A stretch of DNA of 64,000 nt from Cordylochernes scorpioides (Eukaryota; Arthropoda; Arachnida; Pseudoscorpiones; Chernetidae): positions 32,315,359-32,379,358 of the forward strand of contig CP092865.1 in assembly GCA_030710605.1 (NCBI GenBank), written 5' to 3'. Of the stretch, positions 21,103-30,383 are shown piece after piece (position 1 is the stretch's first letter; each line of letters starts with the position of its first letter). The notes below the pieces were generated by a model. That model was not told the DNA's origin. It searched no databases and worked only from the letters and a program-made list of their open reading frames with translations. Made by a program: the position numbers and the translations under genes.

Positions 21103-24100
21103 ATGTTGGAGCTGACACCCAACCACTCTATCTACATCAACAACCTCAATGAGAAGGTCAAGATACCTGGTGAGTCCCTCCATATAATTCTTACACAACG
21201 TAACCATAGATAGCAGCAATCCTGTTTTACACTCCTGGGTTTAAGATAATTATTTGGTCTTTTTACCTTGAGATCTAGTTGTTCTTTATAAATTTTGTTG
21301 TTTTTAAACCTACAGACTTATGGGAACACTAAAGGATGCTAGGTTAATGTCACCCCTACAACAGTTCCTAGAGGTCCCATTTTAACTGCTATTGCTTCCA
21401 TGGCCTGTTTGATTCCCACACAACTACCCCATAAGTGAGGAGGGCTCTGTGATCACCTTGTAGCTACCAAAATGTTATAAAAGACTAATTATCACTTTCC
21501 TTAGAGTGCAAACTTGTGCAAAAATGTGATGTGCAAGCAGTCCCCACATCCACCAACTAAGAGCCTATAAAGAGATGTACTCTAAGGGGGAGCTCTGGGT
21601 TAATACCAACGTATAAAACCAACCACGAATGCGTTTCAAGTTAATTTATCAAGAAAATGGGTTGGGCCAAATATCAGGGAACAGGTTAAATCAATGTTTA
21701 GTCGATTTCCGTTCCACTAGATGGTGCTCTGCCTTCTAAAAAGCTCATGTAAGCGGTCAGAGGATAGGCCTATTTTGTTTTTAACATCAATGTATATATG
21801 TGAAAATATACTTAAACATAAAAAAGGGTCAGGTGTTGATGTTAAAAACAAAATATCTTGACAGCTCACATGAGCTTTTTAGATGGCAGAGCGCCATCTA
21901 GTGGAACAGAAATCAACTAAACATTGATTTAACCTGTTCCCTGATATTTGGCCAACCCATTATATATAAAGTAGAACCTCCCTTTAAAGGATACCTAATT
22001 GCAGAGCCAAACTGTCCTTTTGGGAGAGGTGCCCTCATACCGGAGAGTTGTTAAATAGTAAAAATGGTAATTTTGCAAATGAAAACTGTCCTTTATAGAG
22101 AGGTGTCCTCTAAAGGGAGGTTCTACTGTATTTATATATTAAGCCACCATCACAATGCTCCATTTTATTCATTTGAATCAGATTTCCACCTCCATTTATT
22201 TTTAATTGCTCCTATAGGTGTGACTCCTTATTTATTGATTGTTTTCTTCCATCCCATCTAGTTTTACCCAGTGCCTTCACAACTAACTAACCAATCCTGG
22301 AGCAGAGCTGAAGACCTCCCTCAAGGCCATCTTCGCCCAATTCGGCCCCATCATGGACATCTATGCCCACAACTCCCTCAAGAGACGGGGACAGGCCTTC
22401 ATTGCCTTCACAGACATCGGCAGTGCTGCCAATGCCATGCAGTCCATGCAGGGATTCCCCTTCTACGGCAAGCCCATGGTAAGCTATTGCCTTCTTTTTT
22501 GCTTTCTTTAAATACAGTAGAACCTCAATGAGAGGACACTTGCGCTAGAGGACACCTCTCTACAAAGGACAGTTTTCATTGACAAAATTACCGTTTTTTG
22601 CTATTTAGCAACTCTCTGGTAAGAGGACATATCTCTCTAAAGGACACTTTGGCTCTGCAATTAGGTGTCCTTTACAGAGAGCTTCTACTGCATGACCATT
22701 CTTTGACCGCATGCTCTTTCATAATAAAGATTATAATAATAATTTGCATGTGGTCACCCTCCTATATGTAACTAGGTTTTATTTGTTATGGCAAATTGAA
22801 GGTACAGTTGAACTTCACTACAGCAACATCACTTAGGGCACCAAGATTTTATGTTGTTACTAGCCGAATGACCTTCTAGTTACCTAGAGATTGTATATAT
22901 ATGGGGATATATTTAAAGCTCTCAACAAAGAATAAGGTTATCCATTCATTTCTGGACCCCTCTTTCATATTTCCATTAAACACATGGTGCCTAGTTGGAC
23001 TGGCAATTTTATGGAAACACTTCAAGGGACCTGCTAGACCTTCTGGACAGTTACTTTTCATAAATAATTAACACACGAGGTGCAGAAAAAAAAAAAATAT
23101 TTATTGTTTTCATTATTGAAACAAGGTTTGAAACTTAGACAGGATAATTTGTATTTACCCCAGACTGCTATTTCAAGACACTATGGAAGGTTAGGTCTGT
23201 AAACTGCTCATCTCTCTGCAGAAGCAGGCAAATAATCCAATTCAGGTTCAAGTTGTATGAAGTCTACCAAAATGTCACCCATTTGTTTGTTTGACTACTT
23301 TGTCATTAGCAAGCCAAGATGTCCCATTTGTAAATTTCTAGGTAAAAAAAAACTTTAAAAAATGATTCTTTAATCTCTCTCTCAGAGTCTTTGCTCCATG
23401 GTATTAGCTGGTATCAACTCTTGGACCTAGTGTTTGCACCTTAAATAATTTGTTCTAACAAGTTAAATGTGTGTGTACAGCGGATCCAGTTTGCCAAGGG
23501 GGACTCTGACTGTGTGTCCAAGATGAAGGGCACCTACCTGGAGAGGCCCAAGAAGCCCAAGCCTAAGCCAATGGAGAACAAGAAGCTGAAGAAGAAGGCT
23601 GCCAAGGAACAAGCCAGACAGACCAGCCAGGTCCTGCCACAGCCCATGGCTGCTGCCCCCCACTATGCCCCAACTGCTGCCAGTGGTGGTGCCAACAGTG
23701 AGTACTACTTTCTATCCTTATAACTCAACTAGGCGGTTATTCTAACCATTTTAATAAGGTAGAACCAACCTCCAATGAGAGCATAAAACCATGAAGGTCT
23801 CTCATTGGAGGTCAGAATTTCCACACAGTTAACTACCTAGTGGTAGTTACTAGCCTTCCCTGTCTGATCTAAATTACACCAACCTCTCATATGAGATCAT
23901 GGGGGTCTCTCATTGGAGGATACATTTTACAAAAGTGGCCACTCATGAGAAGTTTGCTGTAATCTCATTTATGTTATTCAGCCATGATCTCTTCATGGGT
24001 GTCAGTGGAAGGGTGGTCTAAATCGTTGGTTTTGGACCACTATGACCTGGGATCAAATTCTGTGGGCAATTTTTTCTGGTTAAAAAAAAAAAAAAATGTG

Positions 24101-24583
24101 ATTCTTGCAAAATTCCAACCCCACCAGCGAGTGCAAGTAACCAAACGGGGCTCTAGCACATTTGTAAGTGCAAAAGTCGAACTGCTTTTCACATATGTAG
24201 ACATGTGATGCACTTACAGTAAAAGCAGTCACCAACTTCTACCCACCATGATTATTATAGCCTGTACCACATGTACTAGGGATAATGAAAAAAAAAAGAG
24301 CTCTGCTAACTAGCACGGTGTCCTGGCAGATATCTCCCTGGAGCAGCCCCCCAACCAGATCCTCTTTGTGACTAACATTCCCTCTGAGACCCACGAGGGC
24401 ATGCTCCTGGTCCTCTTCCAGCAGTTCCATGGCTTCAGGGAGGTGAGGCCTGTGCCTGGCCGTCACGACATTGCCTTCGTGGAGTTTGAGACGGAAGCCC
24501 AGGCTGCCGGGGCCAAGGAATCCTTGGATGGCTTCAAGATGTCCCCCACTGGCTCCATCAAGATCTACTTCGCCAAGAAATGA
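21103..24583 (+). CDS. U1A/U2B''-family snRNP protein (SNF-like), 4 coding exons
   Basis: Coding exons are 21103-21169, 22306-22478, 23481-23697 and 24330-24583. All junctions are GT-AG, phases agree (1, 0, 1), and the spliced frame is 236 residues, near the length of insect SNF and vertebrate U2B''. The N-terminal RRM has RNP2 IYINNL and RNP1 RGQAFIAF, followed by [12 protein letters not shown] Lys/Pro-rich linker ([10 protein letters not shown]) and an Ala/Gln-rich stretch lead to a second RRM with ILFVTNI and [10 protein letters not shown], ending IYFAKK. Family members bind U1 stem-loop II or U2 stem-loop IV RNA in the spliceosome. A single SNF-type protein serves both in insects, and I cannot say which role applies here. 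Compared with the usual NEKIKKDELK, this reads NEKVKIPELK, so it is a diverged member. GTGCAG just before the start codon could be an acceptor for a 5' UTR intron. The exons are clearly GC-richer than their surroundings. Confidence 0.93.
21640..21960. repeat. foldback in intron 1
   Basis: Arms carry GGGTTGGGCCAAATATCAG and its inverse, and GAGCTTTTTAGATGGCAGAG and its inverse. The loop is about 60 bp. Related to the single copy at 10160-10345. Confidence 0.7.
21969..22128. mobile_element. pogo-like MITE family A in intron 1
   Basis: The left end is slightly mutated (AAGTAGAACCTCCC); the right end is GGAGGTTCTACTG|TA. Confidence 0.8.
22515..22690. mobile_element. pogo-like MITE family A in intron 2
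   Basis: TA|CAGTAGAACCTCAATGAG to GAGCTTCTACTG. It starts 36 bp after the intron 2 donor. Confidence 0.85.
22691..23480. other. rest of intron 2
   Basis: Contains a short pogo-like left end near 22803 (TACAGTTGAACTTCACTA) next to a Helitron-like CTAGCCGAATGACC block at 22862. Nothing else is supported. Confidence 0.45.
23756..23960. mobile_element. decayed pogo-like MITE in intron 3
   Basis: Repeated TCTCATTGGAGG blocks with an approximate left end GGTAGAACCAACCTCC and right end GAAGTTTGCTGTA. Confidence 0.4.
23996..24285 (+). mobile_element. tRNA-Ser-like SINE in intron 3
   Basis: Full-length but diverged: head TGTCAGTGGAAGGGTGGTC and tail GTACTAGGGATAATG plus A-run. It ends about 40 bp before the exon 4 acceptor. 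Confidence 0.82.
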
Positions 24584-24670
24584 GTCTGTGACCTCGCTGA
24601 TTGGCTGGTTCTCATTAAATGTCATCCCATCTTTACCTCAGAAAACTGACCACCCTTCTCTTCTTTATGT

Positions 24671-24676
24671 AATAAA
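24671..24676 (+). terminator. polyadenylation signal AATAAA of the U1A-family gene
   Basis: Canonical hexamer 88 bp after the stop codon, in the expected place for a short 3' UTR. Confidence 0.7.
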
Positions 24677-24728
24677 CCTATTTACTATATATAAATACTT
24701 GTGATATGTGAGGAGACTCCACTTTTTC

Positions 24729-24786
24729 TTTTTTTTTTAATCATCTCTAGTACATGTGGTACAGGCCATGATAATCATGGTGGGTC
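24729..24786 (-). mobile_element. SINE 3'-end fragment
   Basis: Minus-strand tail of the tRNA-Ser-like SINE (ACCCACCATGATTATCATGG read on the minus strand), starting with a T-run. Confidence 0.7.
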
Positions 24787-24925
24787 AAAAACAAAGTGTC
24801 TCGCGTAGTGGCGGCGCCATCGTAGCCACGTGATCGTAGCCAACCAATAGGAGAGCGCCATTCCAAAAAAAAGCAAACAGTGACAGAGATGACACATGAC
24901 GCTCGTAACTGTATATAGAATAATC
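24787..24925 (-). mobile_element. Helitron-derived 5' segment
   Basis: Shares CGTAGCCAACCAATAGGAG and ACGCTCGTAACTGTATATAG with the Helitron end at 26505-26615. Contains CACGTGA and CCAAT motifs. Confidence 0.55.
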
Positions 24926-25203
24926 CAAATTGTGCCTTATCATTTTTATTTATTCAACTTTGATTCTATGTGTTTTGTCTCGGTCGAAAGAGCACCTGAT
25001 TTGGCTTCTTTGCTTTCTTGTTTGTAGCTGCAAGCTCATTTTGGATTGTCATGTTTTTAATATTTTCCTATTATACTGCCAAAGTTGAATGCTTAGTCTT
25101 AATTTTTATATTAACCCATGAGAGAGATAAGGTACACAATTAGGACATCAAATAAGAATTACACAAGTAAACACTACAGATAATATAAATAGCTATGGAT
25201 AAA

Positions 25204-25362
25204 GGACAATTTGGATTATAAACACAGTAAATAAGTGTAAGATAAACATACAGTAATAAGACCAAATAAAGCATTAGTATGTGACATTTCAGCAACAGCA
25301 TTGTTGCCGAAACATCATACACTATTTTTTTATTTGAATTTGGTCTTATTACTTTGTGTTAA
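25204..25362. mobile_element. PLE-type palindrome, core collapsed
   Basis: Outer arms match the 14334 copy. The centre has fused CAGCAACAGCA to GTTGCCGAAACATC and lost the CTGAAGA block, so only half the hammerhead-like core remains. Confidence 0.5.
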
Positions 25363-25377
25363 AATAGCTTTGTGTGT

Positions 25378-25930
25378 GTGAAATTCAACAAGAAGATTGA
25401 TATAGTTGTCACTTCATATTCTTAGGATCCAGAATTGATAAGGTGGGAGATTGCTTAGAGGAAGTAAAAAGAAAGAATTATACTAAGAACGGATGCAATG
25501 ATCAAATTAGACACAATTATCAAAGATAAAGGCATTTCTCTTAAAATAGAGAATAAAATTGTAGAGGTATTGGTATTCCCTATGGTCACTTATGGAGGTG
25601 AGAGCTGGACTCTCAGAGAAGAGGAAAGAAAAAGAATTGAAGCTTTTGAAATGTGAACATGGAGAAAACTACTCAAGAGCGTCATGGGCAAATAAAAAGA
25701 CAAATATTTCAATCTTAAATGAAATTAATCCTTATAATCCTAAATAGGTAAGCAAAGACTGATCATCAGATACATAATGAGAGAAAATGGATTGGAAACC
25801 ATGTTGGTGTTGGGGAAAATTGAAGGAAAAGGACTGGCTAGAAGAGGTCAAGAAACCACACTAGATGTACTGCGAGTGATGGAATCACCAATAGATCTAC
25901 ACACTTGGAATAAATTTGCCCATATAGTCA
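25378..25930 (+). pseudogene. RTE-like LINE reverse transcriptase C-terminal relic
   Basis: Broken frames read LGSRIDKVGDCLEEVKR, then KIVEVLVFPMVTYGGESWTL, then RKRIEAFEM. Further on comes IIRYIMRENGLETMLVLGKI followed by GEGLARRG-like residues. Order and wording fit the region after the RT palm in RTE-type LINEs (LGS.I, L..P...YG.E.WTL, R..AFEM). Several stops; inactive. Confidence 0.65.
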
Positions 25931-26029
25931 CCAAAAGTTGAACTTGATGGATGTTAACAAATACATCTCTATGAAAATTTGAAACTATTATAGACGTGCA
26001 TGATTCTTTTTTAAATTAAACAATTTCTA

Positions 26030-26145
26030 CTGCCCTTATTGCAATTGAAAAATTAATGGGAGGGCCTGGCTCATCAGTGGTAAACCCTCCCAACAGTTTC
26101 GCCAGTTTAATCTACCACATCACTATTATATTGCATTTTTCGATC
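26030..26145 (-). repeat. copy of the permuted-hammerhead-like repeat
   Basis: On the minus strand it keeps CTGGC-GAAAC, then CTGATGA-GCCAG, unchanged relative to 12473-12512. The flanks (TACTGCCCTTATTGCAATTG) also match. Only one arm is present. Confidence 0.6.
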
Positions 26146-26250
26146 TTCCTTTTATAGTGATACTGTTGCTAGACTCTTGGAATGGGTATTTTAGATGAAC
26201 TAAGGACATAAGCTTTGAGGACAGTAGAATTACACATAATTATAAATTTA

Positions 26251-26615
26251 CTAGTCGAATGACCCGGGCAACGCCCGTGTTTTACCCGATTGAATGTTTT
26301 TATTCAAATACTATTTGTCACAATTATAAATTGGCGCCTTAAATAAATGCATATATTAGTTAATAACTATAGCCTATGTGCTTTATCTGTCTATGTACAT
26401 ATTATTAACTATAATATGCATTTATTTAAGGAGCGACCTGCTCCAACACAATAGTTACAAAAATGAAAAAGCGAGTGGGGGAGGCATGATGGGGGGGGGG
26501 GGCAAAGGTGGCGTGATCGTAGCCAACCAATAGGAGGGTGCCATTCCAAAAAAAAACAAACAGTGACAGAGTTGGTTGATTAGGAGATGAAGAATGACGC
26601 TCGTAACTGTATATA
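26251..26615 (-). mobile_element. Helitron, diverged
   Basis: On the minus strand, the 3' end with hairpin and CTAG is at 26251-26285. The probable 5' end is near 26612 (TTCTATATACAGTTACG). It holds inner inverted repeats around TTAAATAAATGCATATATT and a G-run near 26491. Confidence 0.65.
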
Positions 26616-26842
26616 GAATAATATGCTTCAAGCAATTTGAGAAAAAAATTTCATAACAGAGGGCATGCTAATGCATCATGATATAAATACATCTCTATTA
26701 TCATGGAATTAAAAATTTGTCTGTTTTTAGATAAAACTACTATGGCAAATGTTTTTAGGCTAATGGCTAATTTCATTTTAGAAACCACTTTTTGTTATAT
26801 AATTTTATTTTCTCTCTAAAAAATTAAGAAAAAAATTTGATA

Positions 26843-26990
26843 CAGTAGAACCTCCATGAGAGGACACTCATATTAGAGGATACCTCTCTACAAAGGACAG
26901 TTTTCATTCGCATAATTATCATTTTTACTATTTAGTAGCTCTCTGGTAAGAGGACACCTCTCCCTAAAGGACACTTTGGCTCTGTAACTG
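26843..26990. mobile_element. pogo-like MITE family A, right end lost
   Basis: Starts TA|CAGTAGAACCTCCATGAG and breaks off after CTTTGGCTCTG. Confidence 0.78.
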
Positions 26991-27327
26991 AAAAATTTAT
27001 GTCTAAACTTTATATATTTTATTCATACCCATTTTCCATGTAATCATTTAGAATCTTTAGGAAAATTTTTGGACTGATTTTTTGTTGGATTTTTTTTACA
27101 CCAAATATATTTCCATTTAAAAATGTGTGTGTGGAATTATTTTCATTCCAAAATAGTTGGAATCATTATATTCAGATTATCAGAGGTTTTCACACTGTGT
27201 GTCAATTATATATAATGGGACTGTGTGTTTTTTACAATATCATAATTGTATAAGTTACAAGAACAAAAGTAGGTTGTTAGAAGTATTAAAAGTTAATAAA
27301 CACTAAATCTAAAGATACCCAATAAAA
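26991..27327. other. spacer
   Basis: No feature recognised. Confidence 0.4.
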
Positions 27328-27393
27328 ATGCTGTTACCGAAATGTCACACTATTCATTTGGATCTGGTCTTATTACCTTTTATTTTTAAAATA

Positions 27394-27959
27394 CACCTAT
27401 CCCCCGATTTACACGGTACTTGTTTTACACGTTTTCGCTTTTGCACGGTTTTCCAAATAAGTTTTTTTTTGTTTTTTTTTTTTTTATCCCCTTGTGTAAA
27501 GATTACACGAATCCCACGAGTTCATGATCTCATGGAATGGGGTATAGGGGTGCAGCTTTCGTTGATCATGGCACCATGATCCAGGCACACTTTGGTGAAA
27601 GTCTGACTTTGCCTGTAGTTTGAGGCTGTTCCTAACATGGAAGCCTTTGCTGCACTCTAACATGAGTACGGACACAGCTCCTCCGTATTCCTGGAGTGGG
27701 ACCCTTGTTGAGGACCATCAACCGGGTCAGTTGAACTCAGGATTTTTAAAGGGGGAGTGTCCAAGTTTTTTTTTTTGTTTTTATCGCACTATATTAAATG
27801 CTACTGTGTGTACACATCTCACGAGGAATCCCGAGCTTATGTGCTGACTACATATTTTAACCTGTCAATGCATTTTATTTTTATTTCTGTGTACACCTAT
27901 CCCCCGATTTACACGTTTTTCTCAGGAACGTATCTACTGTGTAAATCGGGGGATAGGTG
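27394..27959. mobile_element. TA-flanked MITE with 22-bp-class terminal inverted repeats
   Basis: Ends are TA|CACCTATCCCCCGATTTAC and GTAAATCGGGGGATAGGTG|TA. A third copy of the terminal sequence lies at about 27893. The middle (27530-27740) is a distant relative of the 370-bp repeat. A PLE-type scrap at 27328-27382 sits just outside. Confidence 0.75.
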
Positions 27960-28007
27960 TATAATCCAAATTGTGCTTTATCAATTTGGATTATAGTTTA
28001 GAAATAA

Positions 28008-28172
28008 AATGTAATAAGACCAAATCCAAATAAATATTGTGTGACATTTTTGGTAACAGTGTTGTTACCATTTTCAGACAAAAGTGCTGAAGATTTTATA
28101 TGAAGATGGTAACATCGCTGTTACTGAAACGTCACACACTATTTATTTGGATTTGGTCTTTTAACCTTGTAT
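28008..28172. mobile_element. PLE-type palindrome, diverged
   Basis: Arms TAATAAGACCAAATCC and GGATTTGGTCTT. The hammerhead-like stem GGTAAC/GTTAC survives, but CTGAAGA is ATGAAGA in the right arm and the GAAA block is AAAAA in the left. Confidence 0.6.
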
Positions 28173-28279
28173 AATATAAATTTTACCTCATCATATCCTC
28201 AGAGTGGAAATGAAATTGCTGATAAAATATCAAGTAAGTAGACAGTATTGAGAAAGGTTTACAATGGTTAAAGTGACGT

Positions 28280-28582
28280 GTGTTGGTGTGGAAATGTAGA
28301 TACAGTAGAGGCTTCCTTAAGAGAATGCAAAGGACATGGGTAAACTGGTTTCTCTCTTCCAGAGTGGCTTCTTATCAAAGATGTCAGATAGAGACCAGTC
28401 TAGTCACATTAGTGTATAAGTTAGAAAGTGCAGCGCTCTTTGGTCCAATAGTTCATTTCCCAGAATACCGCTGTGATGCTGCAGAGTTGAAGATTGGGTG
28501 TATGGTAAGGTGGACTACATATGACAAAGAGTTAATTCGGAAGTTTACACGCGGGAAAATCTGGCTAACTTTAGTCGCCTGA
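28280..28582 (+). CDS. unrecognised open frame, low coding support
   Basis: A 100-residue open frame (MLVWKCRYSRGFLKRMQ start) with no domain I recognise. No splice partners or conserved copy in the window. Confidence 0.15.
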   Translation: MLVWKCRYSRGFLKRMQRTWVNWFLSSRVASYQRCQIETSLVTLVYKLESAALFGPIVHFPEYRCDAAELKIGCMVRWTTYDKELIRKFTRGKIWLTLVA

Positions 28583-28964
28583 AGAACCAGGGTTTCTTGG
28601 GAGGCTGAATAATCGTGATATCAGTCCCCTATTTGCATTACAGAAACTGCTGCAGCTATTTTCTTAATTTCAAAGGGAATATAAAAATTCTATTCATGTC
28701 TTATACATGGCCACCAAGTCAGCTAGAGTTTTATCACTTTTGCTTTGTAGGCTGTCTTAAACAAGTACAGAGATTTAAGACTTCTATGTGGTCTGGGATT
28801 ATATAAAAAAATGAAAGGAAGCGTTGAAATTAATCTCTTCTCTACCACATTTTTATAGAATGCTGGCGCTGTGTAAAAAAAACCACAGAAACAGCTTCAT
28901 TTGAAAGGAACAATACAATTTCTATTCTCTAATCTATTCCATGCAGCGACGGTTCTCTAGAATT

Positions 28965-29190
28965 TTTTTTTTTTTTTATTATTTTGCTTATCCCTAGTAC
29001 ACGTGGTATGGGCCATGATAATCATGGTGGGTAGAGGTAGGCGACTGTTTTTACTGCAAGTACACCACATGTCTACAAATGTGAAAAGCAGTTCGACTTT
29101 GCACTTACAAATGTGCCAGAACCCTGTTTGGTTACCTGCACTTGCTGGTGGGGTTGGACTTTTGTAAGAATCAAGGGCCATTGGAGCATT
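28965..29190 (-). mobile_element. tRNA-Ser-like SINE, head truncated
   Basis: Minus-strand copy beginning with a long T-run and ending inside the body. Inserted in the 1.2-kb repeat. Confidence 0.8.
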
Positions 29191-29241
29191 TTGTCTAAAA
29201 GTTTGAAATTTTGTACTCTGGCATTGTTAAGAGTAATGAAA

Positions 29242-29873
29242 TCTACTTATATAATTGCCTTATTCTGTCTGTGTGAAGTTCACGGATAGATTTTGGTCAT
29301 CAACGCACGCATCATCATTATGATCATTATCATTATCTAATGATAATTATTATTATTATACTTATCTACTTATATAATTGCCTTATTCTGTCTGTGTGAA
29401 GTTCACTGTGTGAAGTTCACGGATAGATTTTGGTCAGAATGGATAAAATAAAAAAAGTGTCAAGGGATGGGAATCGAACCCACGACCTTCCGCTTACCGG
29501 GCAGATGCCATGACCACTAGGCTACCCTGGACATATTTTTCCGTTCATAAAGTTAATATATAAATGCAAAAAAAAATCGACATGATGAAATCTTTATGAA
29601 AATTTACATCTTTATTTTTATATTTTCAAGACACACACAGTTTGGGGCGGGACGTTTCACAAGAGAGACATCCACGGCGCCAATTTATAATTGTAACGAA
29701 TAGTATTTTAATTAAAACATTTTAAAAACACACAGTTTGGAATGGGACGTTTCACAAGAGTGACATCCATGGCGCCAATTTATAATTGTAACGAATAGTA
29801 TTTGAATTAAAACGTTTTTAAAATATATACGCACTCGGGTAAAACCCGGGCGTTGCCCGGGCCATTCGTCTAG
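29242..29873 (+). mobile_element. Helitron with partial 5' duplication and tRNA-like passenger
   Basis: Starts A|TCTACTTATATAATTGCC and ends with the hairpin CCCGGGCGTTGCCCGGG and CTAG|T. The 5' start recurs at 29364. The unoccupied relative near 8255 supports the boundaries. Confidence 0.85.
29460..29531 (-). tRNA. tRNA-like sequence (GGT anticodon position) in a Helitron
   Basis: A 72-nt minus-strand cloverleaf. Acceptor TCCAGGG pairs with CCCTTGA with one mismatch, and a D-arm, anticodon stem TCTGC/GCGGA and T-arm GTGGG/CCCAT are present. The anticodon would be GGT (Thr), but base 33 is C, not T. It is near-identical to 34871-34942 in another Helitron. More likely a mobile tRNA-derived passenger than a working tRNA gene. 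Confidence 0.55.
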
Positions 29874-30108
29874 TATACTATAAAATACCAGACTTCTACA
29901 TGGTCTAGATGTATATTAAGAACTAGATCATTATCCCATTTACAAACAGGTCTAGAACGATATATATCGTAGTCATTTCTAAACCCCCCTTGTTGATAGT
30001 TTTACCCATATTTATATACATTGTGAGACATATATATAGGTATATTTAATATAACTGTGAGCATGATTATATTGGAAACAAATTACTTAATTATAACAGA
30101 TATACATA

Positions 30109-30313
30109 TGTTAGGTGCTAAGAATTTCCTATCCTACAATCGAGCAGAATAAAACACCACACCTCCAAGAATATCAAACACTTTTAATTACCTATCATGA
30201 CTAACTAATTTACATCATTAAAAACCAATTTATATACATGTAAAATCGTCCAGTCATCTGGTCAAAATATAAATAAACTAATCTAGGAAAAAACAACTTA
30301 TAAAATCCTAACA
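30109..30313 (-). repeat. copia 3' LTR
   Basis: 205 bp, TG...CA ends, preceded on the element strand by the polypurine tract. Confidence 0.92.
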
Positions 30314-30383
30314 ATGCCCCCCCATTTTAAAGTTGTTTTCATACCCTCATCGGAGGCCTAGAGTGGCCAAGATCCTGGTCAGT

